The notes: generated from the sequence alone by a model not told the origin. DNA of 64,000 bases from Rhizobium pisi (GCF_003938655.1 NZ_RJJT01000009.1:219639-283638), one strand, 5' to 3'. Shown: positions 8,978 through 18,747, counted from the first letter of the stretch. A program made the numbers and translations.

Positions 8978-10267
8978 ATGGCGATCCTTCCGCCCGGCTT
9001 TATATCGGACCGCTCGGGCAATTTCGGCATCATGACGGCGCTGCTGCTGGTGCCGCTTGTTGGCGCGGCGGGCATGGCAGTGGATTTCGCCCATGCGCTG
9101 AGCCTGAGGACGCAGCTTTACGCCGCCGCTGACGCTGCCGCCGTCGGTTCGATCTCCGAAAAATCCGGCGCGGTCGCTGCCGCGATGAGCATGACTGGCG
9201 ATGGCACGATCTCGCTCGGCAAGGCCGATGCCCGCAGCATCTTCATGTCCCAGATCTCGGGAGAGCTGTCCGATGTTCCGGTCGATCTCGGCATCGACGT
9301 CACCAAGGCCGCCAACAAGCTGAATTCGCAGGTTTCCTTCACCGCGACCGTGCCGACCACCTTCATGCGCGTTCTCGGCCGGGATTCGATCTCCATCTCC
9401 GGCACGGCGACGGCCGAATACCAGACCGCCTCCTTCATGGATTTCTACATCCTGCTCGACAACACACCCTCCATGGGCGTCGGCGCCACCGCGACAGACG
9501 TCTCGACGATGGAAAAAAACACCAGCGACAGCTGTGCATTTGCCTGCCATGAAACCCAGAACAACAACAATTATTACAATCTTGCCAAGAAACTCGGCGT
9601 CAGTATGCGCATCGACGTCGTGCGCCAGGCGACTAAGGAACTGACGCAGACAGCCAAGACAACACGCGCCTCCGACAACCAATTTCGCATGGGCGTCTAT
9701 ACCTTCGGCACCAAGGCCGAGGATGCCAAGCTGACCACCATCTCCGACCCGACCACCGACCTCGACAAGGTGCGCAGCTATACCGATGCCGTCGATCTGA
9801 TGACCATTCCGTATCAGGGCTACAATAACGATCAGCAGACGAGTTTCGACAGCGCGCTGACGCAGATGAAAACCATCATCACCACCCCCGGCGACGGCAG
9901 CACGTCCGCGACTCCGCAGAAGATCCTGTTTTTCGTTTCGGACGGCGTCGGCGATAGCGAGAAGCCGAAGGGCTGCACCAAGAAACTCACCGGCAACCGC
10001 TGCCAGGAGCCGATCGATACCTCTTTCTGCCAGCCGCTGAAGGACAAGGGCATCAGGGTCGCAGTGCTCTACACCACCTATCTGCCGCTGCCGAAGAACA
10101 GCTGGTACAATACCTGGATCAAACCCTTCCAGAGCGAGATCCCGACGAAGATGCAGGCATGCGCCTCGCCCGGCCTCTACTTCGAGGTGACGCCGACCGA
10201 CGGCATTGCCGAGGCGATGAAGGCGCTTTTCCTCAAGGTCATCCGCTCGCCGCGCATCACCAGCTGA
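8978..10267 (+). CDS. TadG-like pilus-assembly protein with von Willebrand A domain
   Basis: The 429-residue protein has an N-terminal anchor helix (FGIMTALLLVPLVGAAGMAV, about residues 16-35) followed by a helical Flp-secreton-type region. From about residue 152 there is a vWA domain with the metal-site start LLDNTPSMG, a Thr-containing variant of the usual DxSxS, and FFVSDGVGD further on. Four cysteines (CAFACHE and GCTKKLTGNRC) may form disulfides in the periplasm. TadG proteins work in tight-adherence pilus assembly or as surface-associated adhesion factors. It resembles the TadG-like gene at 3505 only in the N-terminus. The gene converges on gor with a 10-bp gap. Confidence 0.88.
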   Translation: MAILPPGFISDRSGNFGIMTALLLVPLVGAAGMAVDFAHALSLRTQLYAAADAAAVGSISEKSGAVAAAMSMTGDGTISLGKADARSIFMSQISGELSDVPVDLGIDVTKAANKLNSQVSFTATVPTTFMRVLGRDSISISGTATAEYQTASFMDFYILLDNTPSMGVGATATDVSTMEKNTSDSCAFACHETQNNNNYYNLAKKLGVSMRIDVVRQATKELTQTAKTTRASDNQFRMGVYTFGTKAEDAKLTTISDPTTDLDKVRSYTDAVDLMTIPYQGYNNDQQTSFDSALTQMKTIITTPGDGSTSATPQKILFFVSDGVGDSEKPKGCTKKLTGNRCQEPIDTSFCQPLKDKGIRVAVLYTTYLPLPKNSWYNTWIKPFQSEIPTKMQACASPGLYFEVTPTDGIAEAMKALFLKVIRSPRITS

Positions 10268-10277
10268 AGAATATCAC

Positions 10278-11663
10278 TCAGATACGCTTGCCGTCGCGGA
10301 TGCGATAGCTCGGCGCATACATGGTGACGAGCTCTTCGGCTGCTGTCGGGTGCAACGCCATCGTCCGGTCGAAATCGTCCTTGGTGCAGCCGGCCTTCAG
10401 CGTGATGCCGAGCAGCTGCGCCATCTCGCCGGCATCATGGCCGAGGATATGGGCGCCGACCACCTTGCGGCTAGCAGCATCGACGATCAGCTTCATGATC
10501 ATCCGTTCGGACCGGCCCGAAAGGGTCGCTTTCAGCGGCCGGAACTGAGCACGGTAGACTTCGAGCTCACTGTAGCGCCTGCCCGCCTCTTCTTCCGAGA
10601 GACCGACGGTGCCGATCTCCGGCTGCGAGAAGACGGCGGTCGGGATCAGCTCGTAATCCGGCCGGGTCGGGTTGTTCTTATACTCGGTCTCGATGAAGCA
10701 CATCGCCTCGTGGATCGCCACCGGCGTCAGCTGTACCCGGTTGGTGACATCGCCGAGCGCGTAGATATTTTCCACATTGGTGCGGGAATAATCGTCGACG
10801 ATGATCGCGCCACGCTCGTCGACGGCGACGCCCGCCGTCTCGAGGCCGAGGCCCTCAGTGTTCGGATCGCGCCCGAGCGCCAGCATCACGACGCCGGCAT
10901 GGAGCGTTCCGCTCTTCAGCGTCTCCACGACAAGCCCGTCTTCGCCCTTCGAGACCTTCTGGAGCGTGTCGTGGCAGAGAATGCGGATGCCCTTGGCGAC
11001 CATCGCCTCATGCAGCCCGCGCCGGAGGTCCTCGTCGAAGCGCGACAGGATTTCGGCGCCGCGATAGATCAGCGTCGTCTCGACGCCGAGGCCGTGGAAG
11101 ATATTGGCGAATTCGACGGCGATATAGCCGCCGCCCGCAATCACGATCGATTTTGGCAGTTCTTCGAGATGAAAGGCTTCGTTGGAGGAGATGCAAAGCT
11201 CGTGACCGGGAAGTGCGGCATGCGGGTTCGGCCGTCCGCCGGTAGCGATCACGATCGTCTTTGCCGTCACCGTCTGTCCTGTTTTCACCAAGCGCACCGT
11301 ATGGGCATCGACGAGCTCGGCGCGCGTTTCCAGGATTTCGGCATTGGCGCCGGCGAGCCCCTTCTTGTAGAGGCCTTCCAACCGGGCAATCTCGATATCC
11401 TTAGCCGCCACCAGCTTTTTCCAGTCGAAGCTGCTTTCGCCGACCGTCCAGCCGAACCCCGCGGCATCCTCGAAATGCTCATGGAACTGCGAGGCGTAGA
11501 CGAAGAGCTTCTTCGGCACGCAGCCGCGGATGACGCATGTTCCGCCATAGCGATATTCCTCGGCGATCGCCACCTTCTTGCCGAGCGAGGCAGCGACGCG
11601 CGCGCCGCGCACGCCTCCGGAACCGCCGCCAATGACGAAGAGGTCGTAATCATAGGAAGACAT
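10278..11663 (-). CDS. gor: Glutathione-disulfide reductase
   Basis: This 461-residue flavoprotein reduces glutathione disulfide with NADPH in the cytoplasm. Visible elements are the FAD-binding GGGSGGVRGAR, the redox disulfide in GGTCVIRGCVPKKL (two Cys five apart), the NADPH-binding GGGYIAVEFA, a second FAD motif in YALGDVTNRVQLTPVA, and the C-terminal catalytic His of HPTAAEELVT. Two adjacent ATGs exist at 11666 and 11663. GGAG spacing favours the second. It appears to be monocistronic. Confidence 0.95.
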   Translation of the reverse strand: MSSYDYDLFVIGGGSGGVRGARVAASLGKKVAIAEEYRYGGTCVIRGCVPKKLFVYASQFHEHFEDAAGFGWTVGESSFDWKKLVAAKDIEIARLEGLYKKGLAGANAEILETRAELVDAHTVRLVKTGQTVTAKTIVIATGGRPNPHAALPGHELCISSNEAFHLEELPKSIVIAGGGYIAVEFANIFHGLGVETTLIYRGAEILSRFDEDLRRGLHEAMVAKGIRILCHDTLQKVSKGEDGLVVETLKSGTLHAGVVMLALGRDPNTEGLGLETAGVAVDERGAIIVDDYSRTNVENIYALGDVTNRVQLTPVAIHEAMCFIETEYKNNPTRPDYELIPTAVFSQPEIGTVGLSEEEAGRRYSELEVYRAQFRPLKATLSGRSERMIMKLIVDAASRKVVGAHILGHDAGEMAQLLGITLKAGCTKDDFDRTMALHPTAAEELVTMYAPSYRIRDGKRI

Positions 11664-11840
11664 CATGAGCTCCGGAAGGGAATCGCAGGAAGGACGCTCC
11701 TGATATAGGAGCGATCGTCATGAAAACAAAAGCCCGCTCCTGCATCATGCCGTTCTCTTTTGCCGAATCTTCATTGACGGTTGACCCGGCCGGCTGAGAC
11801 TGGCAGGCAATCCGCGGGATAAAAGATGCCGGAGCAAAAG

Positions 11841-12059
11841 ATGGATCAAACTCTCTTCGCCAACCTGTGTAAGGCCGGCAAGTTCAAGGAAGCGCTCAAT
11901 CTCGCCATCCAGGGCCATGAGGACGAGAAGTTCACACCGAGCCGTTTTGCGATGGACAAGAAAACAGGACTGCCGATCTTCTACCGTGGCAACAAGCGCG
12001 TAGAGCCGGACGAGACGGGCGTGTGGCAACTGGCAAAAAGCTTGAAGGACTGGGGCTGA
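11841..12059 (+). CDS. Small conserved-looking hypothetical protein
   Basis: A cytoplasmic protein of about 72 residues with balanced charges, no signal peptide and no membrane helix. It contains RFAMDKKTGLPIFYRGNKRV and a C-terminal WQLAKSLKDWG. I do not recognise a family. GGAG lies six bases before the ATG at 11841; an in-frame ATG at 11826 would add MPEQK. It lies between gor and the acylphosphatase gene and is probably transcribed alone. Confidence 0.7.
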   Translation: MDQTLFANLCKAGKFKEALNLAIQGHEDEKFTPSRFAMDKKTGLPIFYRGNKRVEPDETGVWQLAKSLKDWG

Positions 12060-12074
12060 GCATCAGCGCTGTCA

Positions 12075-12359
12075 TCAGCCGGTGATGCGAAAATCCGTCG
12101 GCACCCTCTCAAGCAGGGTCGTTTCCGTCGCGACGCGTGAAACCGACGCCCCCGCAGGCCCGCGTTTCAAACGCTCGATCATCGTCGAGATCGCGTCATC
12201 AGACCCGGCGATCAAAGCGGCGACAGACCCGTCCTCCTGGTTGCGAACCCAGCCCGTCAACCCGAGCCGCATCGCCTCATTGCGCGTCCAGACGCGAAAA
12301 CCGACGCCCTGGACCCTACCTGATATCAGGACGTGTACAGCCTCGTAACGATCAGACAT
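12075..12359 (-). CDS. acyP: Acylphosphatase
   Basis: The 94-residue protein has the standard acylphosphatase length and fold. It hydrolyses carboxyl-phosphate bonds in small molecules such as acetyl phosphate. The phosphate-binding loop with catalytic Arg is GRVQGVGFR, and the catalytic Asn lies in [11 protein letters not shown]. The start [10 protein letters not shown] at 12359 follows GATGAGG at good spacing; the longer open frame to 12419 adds a sequence not seen in the family. The gene lies downstream of the DUF2059 gene but is separated from it by an intrinsic terminator. Confidence 0.93.
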   Translation of the reverse strand: MSDRYEAVHVLISGRVQGVGFRVWTRNEAMRLGLTGWVRNQEDGSVAALIAGSDDAISTMIERLKRGPAGASVSRVATETTLLERVPTDFRITG

Positions 12360-12403
12360 GTCTGCCTCATCCAAAATCTCGTCGCCTTTTGCTGCATCAT
12401 AGC

Positions 12404-12430
12404 AAAAAAGCCCGGACAATGCCGGGCTTT
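12404..12430 (-). terminator. Intrinsic terminator of the DUF2059 gene
   Basis: AAAGCCCGG (12407-12415) pairs with CCGGGCTTT (12422-12430) across a six-base loop. On the minus strand it is followed by six Ts. It lies 22 bp past the DUF2059 stop codon. Confidence 0.85.
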
Positions 12431-12452
12431 CGCGAAATTTGACGGGTAGGCC

Positions 12453-13016
12453 TTACTGCTGGGCGGTCGGAGCCGGAGCCGGAGCAGCGGGGGTCTCGGG
12501 TGCAGCCGGCGGCGCCTTGATGACCTTGGAAAGGATGGCGTTGCTCTGCTTTTCTAGATCGCGGGAAATGCCCTGCGCCCAGATGTCGGCAGCCTTCGCC
12601 GTCTCGCGTGAGGCAACCGGGCCGTCGCGCAGCAGCTTCTTGCCGATGTCGGAGCTGTAAAAGGCAGCGATCGCCTTCAGTTCGTCGACCGTGAAGGTCT
12701 TGGCATATGTGAGTGCTGCTTCCTTCTCCAGATCGCCGCGGCGCGGCGCCAGCGCCAGTGCCTGCGCGTCGACCGTCGAGGAGATGATGTCCTGGTAGTT
12801 CGGCGAATCCTGGATGAGGCCGGCCTTCAGGCGCTCGGCGAGGCCAGGCAGGATGTTGTCGAACTGGGCCGTAGCGCCGATGGCGTCGATCGCCGCGCGA
12901 GAAGCCTTCAGCTGCTCCTCGGAAACTTCCTGCGCCTTGACGGCGGAGCCGAAGGCAAGCCCGGAAAGGACGATGGTCGCAGCGGCGAAACGGCCAAGAC
13001 CTGCAATGTTCATCAT
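12453..13016 (-). CDS. DUF2059 family exported protein
   Basis: The 187-residue product begins with a signal peptide (hydrophobic core AAATIVLSGLAFGS, probable cleavage after VKA-QE). A helical DUF2059 domain follows, with the characteristic TVDELKAIAAFYSSDIGKKL. The C-terminus is a Pro/Ala tail that may be disordered. It should be periplasmic; the family's function is not known. AGGAG stands before the paired ATGs at 13016 and 13013. It follows rpiA by 15 bp on the same strand, so the two are likely cotranscribed up to the terminator at 12404. Confidence 0.88.
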   Translation of the reverse strand: MMNIAGLGRFAAATIVLSGLAFGSAVKAQEVSEEQLKASRAAIDAIGATAQFDNILPGLAERLKAGLIQDSPNYQDIISSTVDAQALALAPRRGDLEKEAALTYAKTFTVDELKAIAAFYSSDIGKKLLRDGPVASRETAKAADIWAQGISRDLEKQSNAILSKVIKAPPAAPETPAAPAPAPTAQQ

Positions 13017-13031
13017 GAGTGTATGCTCCTG

Positions 13032-13730
13032 TTATCTGTTTGCCTGCAGCGTGCGCGCACCCGCAGGACCGGCAATGATCGCAAGTGCCGCCATGTTGAT
13101 AAAGAGCCCGTGTTCGACGACGCCGGGTATGGAATTCAGCTCGCTCGAAAGCGCCTCTGCATCAGGAATGCGGCCAAAAGATGCATCGATGATGTGATGG
13201 CCGCCATCCGTGGTAAAGTCTCCGTCACCGGACTGGCGCAGACGAAGTTCGCCTGAAAGGCCGAGCCGAGCAGCAACCTTTTCGATCGCGATCCGTGTCG
13301 AGACGAGACCGAATGGATTGACCTCGATCGGCAGCGCAAAGGCGCCGAGCGTATCCACCAGCTTGCTCTCGTCGGCGATGACGATCATCCGCTCGGAGGC
13401 GGCCGCGACGATCTTTTCGCGCAGCAGCGCGCCGCCACCGCCCTTGATGAGCCGGAGAGCCGCATCGACCTCGTCGGCGCCGTCGATCGTCAGATCGAGC
13501 GCCGGCAGTTCGTCGAGCGATTTCAACGGCACGCCGAGTTCGACGCAGAGCCGCGCCGTCCTTTCGGACGTCGGAACACCCTCGACCTTCAAGCCGCCGG
13601 CCACCTTCTCCGCCAGCAGCCGGACGAATTCTTCCGCCGTGCTTCCGGTACCGATCCCAAGACGCATGCCGCTTTCGACATGGGCGAGTGCAGCCTCGGC
13701 GGCCTTGATCTTCATTTCGCGGGCATCCAT
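13032..13730 (-). CDS. rpiA: Ribose-5-phosphate isomerase A
   Basis: The 232-residue enzyme interconverts ribose 5-phosphate and ribulose 5-phosphate in the pentose phosphate pathway. Family motifs are present: [11 protein letters not shown] (phosphate loop), TIDGADEVD (catalytic Asp), and [14 protein letters not shown] (catalytic Lys region). The start [12 protein letters not shown] at 13730 follows AGGAG; the open frame extends to 13829 without family similarity. It is followed closely by the DUF2059 gene and is divergent from gph. Confidence 0.95.
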   Translation of the reverse strand: MDAREMKIKAAEAALAHVESGMRLGIGTGSTAEEFVRLLAEKVAGGLKVEGVPTSERTARLCVELGVPLKSLDELPALDLTIDGADEVDAALRLIKGGGGALLREKIVAAASERMIVIADESKLVDTLGAFALPIEVNPFGLVSTRIAIEKVAARLGLSGELRLRQSGDGDFTTDGGHHIIDASFGRIPDAEALSSELNSIPGVVEHGLFINMAALAIIAGPAGARTLQANR

Positions 13731-13977
13731 GCGCCGCCAGCTCCTGATATTGCGTTGGATGTGCTGTTTACACGGCTCGCCTGGCAAACGAAAGTCAAAA
13801 TCATCACGCAAAATGAAAAGCCGAAACAAATGCCTGCGACCTTCCCTGCCATCGCAGGGCGTTGCTTTCCGCCGTGCGATCGCCTACCTCAGGAACGACG
13901 CAGCCGCTCCCGGGACGACGCAGTCATTCCCCTGAACGTCGCCCGCCAGACGACCCATCGCTCAAAGAGGCAAGCCC

Positions 13978-14682
13978 TTGATCCCTGCCCCCGCTCCGCT
14001 CGTCGTCTTCGATCTCGACGGCACCCTTCTCGATACGCATGCCGATCTGGTCGAAAGCTTGAACCATACGATCGCGATACTCGGCCTCGAACCGGTCAGC
14101 TATGACGACTTGACCCATCTCGTCGGCCAGGGCGCACGCGTGATGATCGAGCGCGCCTGCCGTCTGCGCGGCCATCCGCTCGAAGGCGAGGCCCTGCCTG
14201 CACTGGTCGAGCGCTTCGTCGCCCACTATGCCGCCGGCATGCCCGGCCACACACAGCCCTATCCCGGCGTGGTCGCCGCAATGGACCGGCTGAAATCGAA
14301 GGGCTATCGCCTTGCCGTCTGCACCAACAAGATGGAGAAGCTGGCGCTCGGCCTCCTCGAAAAGCTCGACCTCACCGGATATTTCGACGCTGTCACCGGC
14401 GGTGATACCTTCGAATACCGCAAGCCCGACGCCCGCCACCTCACCGGCACCATCACCCGCGCCGGCGGCGATATCTCCCGCACCGTGATGATCGGCGACA
14501 GCGTCAACGACATCGCCGTGGCGAGAAATGCTGCCGTGCCATCGATTGCCGTGCCCTTCGGTTATTCGGATGTGCCGGTAAGCGCGCTTAGCCCGGATCA
14601 TATCATCACGCATTTCAATGAGCTGACGCCGGAACTGGTGGAGACGCTGATGCGCGACTATGCGGCGAAAGTGGCGGTCTGA
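13978..14682 (+). CDS. gph: Phosphoglycolate phosphatase, HAD superfamily
   Basis: This 234-residue HAD phosphatase has motif I VFDLDGTLLDT (nucleophile and acid Asp), motif II VCTNK, Lys in YRKPD, and motif IV MIGDSVNDIAVARNA. Gph removes phosphate from 2-phosphoglycolate arising from oxidative DNA damage or oxygenase reactions. The start is a TTG at 13978, chosen because AGAGG lies eight bases upstream and the next residues match Gph. It diverges from rpiA across about 250 bp. Confidence 0.9.
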   Translation: MIPAPAPLVVFDLDGTLLDTHADLVESLNHTIAILGLEPVSYDDLTHLVGQGARVMIERACRLRGHPLEGEALPALVERFVAHYAAGMPGHTQPYPGVVAAMDRLKSKGYRLAVCTNKMEKLALGLLEKLDLTGYFDAVTGGDTFEYRKPDARHLTGTITRAGGDISRTVMIGDSVNDIAVARNAAVPSIAVPFGYSDVPVSALSPDHIITHFNELTPELVETLMRDYAAKVAV

Positions 14683-14750
14683 CGTAACCGGATACCCTCC
14701 TCTGGCATTCCTATACCGGCGTACCGTGCTCGCCACCCCATAAAACAAAA

Positions 14751-14772
14751 CGGGCGGCCCGAAGACCGCCCG
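14751..14772. terminator. Intrinsic terminator between gph and the L,D-transpeptidase
   Basis: CGGGCGG (14751-14757) pairs with CCGCCCG (14766-14772). On the minus strand the stem is followed by TTTTGTTTTA, so it mainly terminates the transpeptidase gene that ends at 14797. Confidence 0.85.
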
Positions 14773-14796
14773 CCAAAATACCTATGAAAACCTAAA

Positions 14797-16707
14797 TCAG
14801 ATCTGCGCCCCACGCGCCTTGGTCGTCGCGTCGAAAGCCTTGTCCACGTAAGCGTCGCGGCCATAGACGTCGTCGAAATATTCCACCACGCCGTCCTTGT
14901 TCGGCCAGGCGGTGAAATAGGAGACGTAGACCGGGATCTTCTGCGGCACCTTCACGGCATGGTTCTGGCCGGTGGCGATCTGCTTGGCAACGTCGTCGAC
15001 GGTCGTGCCGAGCACCGCAGCCGCCATGGCACGCGGCTCGGCAAGGCGCACGCAGCCGTGGCTGAGCGCCCGCATGTCACGCTTGAAGAAGCTCTTCGAC
15101 GGCGTGTCGTGCATGTAGATCGCGTGGCTGTTCGGGAACAGGATCTTCAGTTCGCCGAGCGCATTGTCGCTGCTCGGCGGCTGGCGCACCGAGACATTCT
15201 CGGTCGAGCCGTACCAGTCGACGCTGGATGAGGCGACGGCGTGGCCGTTGACTTCGACCTCGTAGCCGAGCTGGTCGAGATAGTTCGGGTCCGAACGCAG
15301 CTTCGGCAGCATCTCGTTGATGATGATCGACTGCGGCACGCCCCAGAACGGGTTGAACTCAACCGTCTCGATCTCGTCGTCGAAGAAGAAGGTCTGGTTG
15401 TTCTTGCCGCCGACCACCACGCGCATCGACAGCTGTTCCTTGCCGTCATTGTGGTAGTAGGCCATGAAGGCCGGCTGGTTGATCATCACGTAACGGGAGC
15501 CAAGATCTTCCGGCAGCCAGCGCGCCTGCTCCATGGCGACGACGAGCTTGTCGATCTTCGAGGCGTTGGTATCGCCGCCGATCATGGCGCGCACCGTCGC
15601 CTGGCCGATGACGCCGTCGGACTTCAGGCCGCGCTCCTTCTGGAAATCCTCGACCAGCGAGACGATGTCAGGCGAATAATCGCTGCTGCCGGCATAGGCG
15701 GAAAGCGTTGCCGCATGATCGGTCCGCAGCGTCTCGGAACCGTGCTTCTGCAGCGCCTTGACGATATTGGCGACCTCCGGCGAGCTGTCGCCGGGTTTCA
15801 GCGACCGGTCGAGCGAAATGACGATTCGCTCGTCGCTGCCACCATCGGCGGCGCGAAGCTTGGCAAGCTCGGCCTTCAACGCCAGGAACTGCGGGCCGTC
15901 GGGCGAGCGGTTGGCAAGGTAGGACCCGACGTCAGGGCTCATTCGAGCAAGCTTCAGCACCGGCGCCAAGTTGACCGCCTTGCGCTGGAAGTCGTGATAG
16001 CCCGAAATCTTGTTCGGATCGATGCGGCCGCGCACGGTGTCCTGCACGAAGGCAAGCACCTTGGCCGAAAGATCAAGCTCGAACTGGGTCAACGCCCGGT
16101 CTCGGACGGCGGGATCGGGATTGGCCGGATCGATATTAGGCGCCTGCAGGGCGTAGTCGGCCGGATCGAGGCCGACCGAAGCCGCATCGGCAAGTGCGGC
16201 CATTGCCGACTTGGCGCGTTCGTTGATCTGGCTACCGTCGATCCAGACGAGCGGATTGCGGCTGTCGCCGTAATAGGCCTCGAGCGCCTTGGCAACGTCG
16301 GCATTGGCGCGAACCTTGGCCTGCGCCAGGAACCGGCGCTGCACCGCAGGTTCGGCGCCGGCATCGCCGCTCGACGAAACATCGGCGACCGCGCCGGTGA
16401 CAACTGGGTCGGCGAACTTGCTGGTGTCGACGAACTGCAGCGCCTCGGTCTTATAAGTGTAATAACGCGGACCGCTCACCTTCGGCAGCGGCGCCTCCGG
16501 ATCCAGCCCGCCGAGCGACCCGCCGATACCGCCGCGCGGCACCGGCCGGCCGGGCGCCTGGTCCATGAAGATGGTGCTCTGGGTCCGCTGCCTGTCGCCG
16601 CGCAGCATATCCATCAGCGTATAGGCATGCGCGGGCGCGGCACTCATCACTGCCAGGCCGCAGGAAAGTGCCAATGCGGATACCGCGCTTTTCAAAACGA
16701 ACGTCAT
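14797..16707 (-). CDS. YcbB-type L,D-transpeptidase
   Basis: The 636-residue protein has a signal peptide (SALALSCGLAVMSAAPAHA), an N-terminal scaffold domain and a peptidoglycan-binding helix bundle (DYSPDIVSLVEDF...DGVIGQATV, about residues 345-375). A YkuD catalytic domain follows with ALSHGCVRLAEP, whose Cys and His carry out acyl transfer. Such enzymes make 3-3 crosslinks between meso-diaminopimelate residues in the periplasm, which are abundant in Rhizobiales cell walls. GGAAG precedes the ATG. It stands alone with its own terminator and is divergent from fumC. Confidence 0.92.
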   Translation of the reverse strand: MTFVLKSAVSALALSCGLAVMSAAPAHAYTLMDMLRGDRQRTQSTIFMDQAPGRPVPRGGIGGSLGGLDPEAPLPKVSGPRYYTYKTEALQFVDTSKFADPVVTGAVADVSSSGDAGAEPAVQRRFLAQAKVRANADVAKALEAYYGDSRNPLVWIDGSQINERAKSAMAALADAASVGLDPADYALQAPNIDPANPDPAVRDRALTQFELDLSAKVLAFVQDTVRGRIDPNKISGYHDFQRKAVNLAPVLKLARMSPDVGSYLANRSPDGPQFLALKAELAKLRAADGGSDERIVISLDRSLKPGDSSPEVANIVKALQKHGSETLRTDHAATLSAYAGSSDYSPDIVSLVEDFQKERGLKSDGVIGQATVRAMIGGDTNASKIDKLVVAMEQARWLPEDLGSRYVMINQPAFMAYYHNDGKEQLSMRVVVGGKNNQTFFFDDEIETVEFNPFWGVPQSIIINEMLPKLRSDPNYLDQLGYEVEVNGHAVASSSVDWYGSTENVSVRQPPSSDNALGELKILFPNSHAIYMHDTPSKSFFKRDMRALSHGCVRLAEPRAMAAAVLGTTVDDVAKQIATGQNHAVKVPQKIPVYVSYFTAWPNKDGVVEYFDDVYGRDAYVDKAFDATTKARGAQI

Positions 16708-17126
16708 ATATCTTCCAGTCCCGGTGTCATGCTGTTCTTGTCACGAGCGCAAGGCTCAAACTCAAATCCGCGAAGCTCAAGAGCGTCCGGCTCATTCATC
16801 AGAAACCGGCCTTCGCCGCCAGCGCCGGCGGACTCATTTTTATGTGAGGGAAAGCCTGCACGGCGCCGCGCAGCAGTTCACACAAAATTATGAAATTATT
16901 AGTTAATTTTTTACCGAATTTTCGCCGGCGGACCAGTGCGGCAAAAACGTCCCGGCACATAAAATTTCGAAAGTGGCCGAAAAAGCACGCCGCGGGGCCG
17001 GTAAAAACATGACATAATCTCTCAATATTTAACGCGGCATATGGTTTTCTTGTCGGGGTTTCCGACCTATAAAACCCCATCTTTGGAAGATGCCAGGAAA
17101 CAGCATGTAAAGGGAAGGCAAAGCTC
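16708..17126. other. Divergent promoter region, L,D-transpeptidase / fumC
   Basis: About 420 bp without a supportable gene. A strongly AT-rich block (about 16875-16920) nearest the transpeptidase side and another at about 17005-17040 nearer fumC probably hold the two promoters. I see no clear operator. Confidence 0.45.
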
Positions 17127-18518
17127 ATGACCGCAACCCGCACCGAAACAGACACTTTTGGCCCCATCGACGTTGCCGCCGACCGATATTGGGGCGCCCA
17201 GGCCGAGCGTTCGCTCGGCAACTTCAAGATCGGTTGGGAAAAGCAGCCGCTGTCGATCGTGCGTGCGCTCGGCATCGTCAAACAAGCCGCCGCCCGCGCC
17301 AACATGTCTCTCGGCCAGCTCGATCCAGCCCTCGGCAAAGCCATCGTCGACGCCGCCCAGGAAGTGATCGACGGCAAGCTTAACGACCATTTCCCGCTGG
17401 TGGTCTGGCAGACCGGTTCCGGTACGCAGTCCAACATGAATGCCAACGAAGTGATCTCCAATCGTGCAATAGAAATGCTCGGTGGCGTCATGGGTTCCAA
17501 GAAGCCGGTTCACCCGAACGATCACGTCAATATGAGCCAGTCGTCGAACGATACCTATCCGACGGCCATGCACATCGCCTGCGCCGAACGGATCGCCCAT
17601 CACCTGCTGCCGTCGCTGAAGCACCTGCATGCCGCCCTCGACATGAAGGTCACCGAGTTCAGCCACATCATCAAGATCGGCCGCACCCACACCCAGGATG
17701 CAACGCCCCTCACCCTCGGCCAGGAATTTTCGGGTTATGCCGCCCAGGTCGGCTCGGCCATCAAGCGCATCGAGATGACGCTGCCCGGCCTCTGCGAACT
17801 CGCCCAGGGCGGCACCGCCGTCGGCACCGGCCTCAACGCGCCGGTTGGTTTTGCCGAAAAGGTCGCCCAGGAGATCGCCAACATCACTGGCCTGCCCTTC
17901 GTCACCGCGCCGAACAAATTCGAGGCGCTCGCCTCGCATGACAGCATGGTGTTCAGCCACGGCGCCATCAATGCCGCCGCCGCCGCCCTCTTCAAGATCG
18001 CCAACGACATCCGCCTGCTCGGCTCCGGCCCGCGCTCTGGCCTCGGCGAACTGGCGCTGCCGGAAAACGAACCCGGCTCGTCGATCATGCCCGGCAAGGT
18101 GAACCCCACCCAGTGCGAAGCCCTCACACAGGTCTGCATCCACATCTTCGGCAACCACGCGGCTCTCACCTTCGCCGACAGCCAAGGCCATTTCGAACTC
18201 AACGTCTACAATCCGATGATGGCCTATAATTTCCTGCAGTCGGTGCAACTGCTTGCCGACGCCGCCATCTCCTTCACCGACAATTGCGTCGTCGGCATCG
18301 AGGCGCGCGAGGACAACATCAAGGCCGGCCTCGAACGCTCGCTGATGCTAGTGACAGCACTCGCCCCCAAGATCGGCTACGACGCGGCTGCCAAGATCGC
18401 CAAGACAGCGCACAAGAACGGCACGACGCTGAAGGAAGAGGCGCTCGCCAGCGGCCTGGTGACGTCGGAGGAGTATGACGAGATCGTGCGGCCTGAGACG
18501 ATGATCGGGCCGAAGTAG
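17127..18518 (+). CDS. fumC: Fumarate hydratase, class II
   Basis: The 463-residue iron-independent fumarase interconverts fumarate and malate in the TCA cycle. The superfamily signature [16 protein letters not shown] is intact, as are [25 protein letters not shown] and [17 protein letters not shown], which build the active site of the tetramer. GGGAAGG precedes the ATG. A class I fumarase is encoded 1.4 kb downstream on the same strand, so the cell has both the oxygen-stable and the iron-sulfur enzyme close together. Confidence 0.96.
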   Translation: MTATRTETDTFGPIDVAADRYWGAQAERSLGNFKIGWEKQPLSIVRALGIVKQAAARANMSLGQLDPALGKAIVDAAQEVIDGKLNDHFPLVVWQTGSGTQSNMNANEVISNRAIEMLGGVMGSKKPVHPNDHVNMSQSSNDTYPTAMHIACAERIAHHLLPSLKHLHAALDMKVTEFSHIIKIGRTHTQDATPLTLGQEFSGYAAQVGSAIKRIEMTLPGLCELAQGGTAVGTGLNAPVGFAEKVAQEIANITGLPFVTAPNKFEALASHDSMVFSHGAINAAAAALFKIANDIRLLGSGPRSGLGELALPENEPGSSIMPGKVNPTQCEALTQVCIHIFGNHAALTFADSQGHFELNVYNPMMAYNFLQSVQLLADAAISFTDNCVVGIEAREDNIKAGLERSLMLVTALAPKIGYDAAAKIAKTAHKNGTTLKEEALASGLVTSEEYDEIVRPETMIGPK

Positions 18519-18591
18519 GACGGTCGTGGGCGCGCTGCCCCGCTTCTCCACTTGTTCCCTCTTCTCCACGTTCGGAGCAAGAGGAAACGGA

Positions 18592-18613
18592 CGAGCTGGC
18601 CACTTGCTCCCTC
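18592..18613. repeat. Short dispersed repeat copy 1
   Basis: The 22-bp stretch CGAGCTGGCCAC followed by TTGCTCCCTC recurs with two differences at 21582. It adjoins the compound inverted repeat that starts at 18608. The flanking 18519-18591 carries related CTTCTCCAC/CTTGTTCCC text and no gene. Confidence 0.55.
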
Positions 18614-18747
18614 ATTCCTGTGCCTGTCACAGGAATCCAGCCACGGCGCGTCCGCGCCGTGAATGAAACAATACCTCAAGAAAAGAGTCTTTTGCGCCCA
18701 AGGACTTGGGCGCACTGGATTCCTGTGACGAGCACAGGAATGAGGGA
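18608..18747. repeat. 140-bp compound inverted-repeat element
   Basis: The arms 18608-18640 and 18715-18747 are inverted copies of 33 bp with two mismatches. Each arm is itself a near palindrome (ATTCCTGTG-N5-CACAGGAAT). Two more perfect hairpins lie between: CACGGCGCG/CGCGCCGTG at 18642-18661 and GCGCCCAA/TTGGGCGC at 18694-18713. The element has no coding capacity and sits between the ends of fumC and the cadherin-like gene. It looks like a rhizobial mobile palindromic (MITE- or mosaic-type) element. Confidence 0.8.

Noticed and set aside
16799..17500. A 233-codon minus-strand frame over the fumC 5' end
   Set aside because: No ribosome site, no domain, and it covers the fumC promoter and start.
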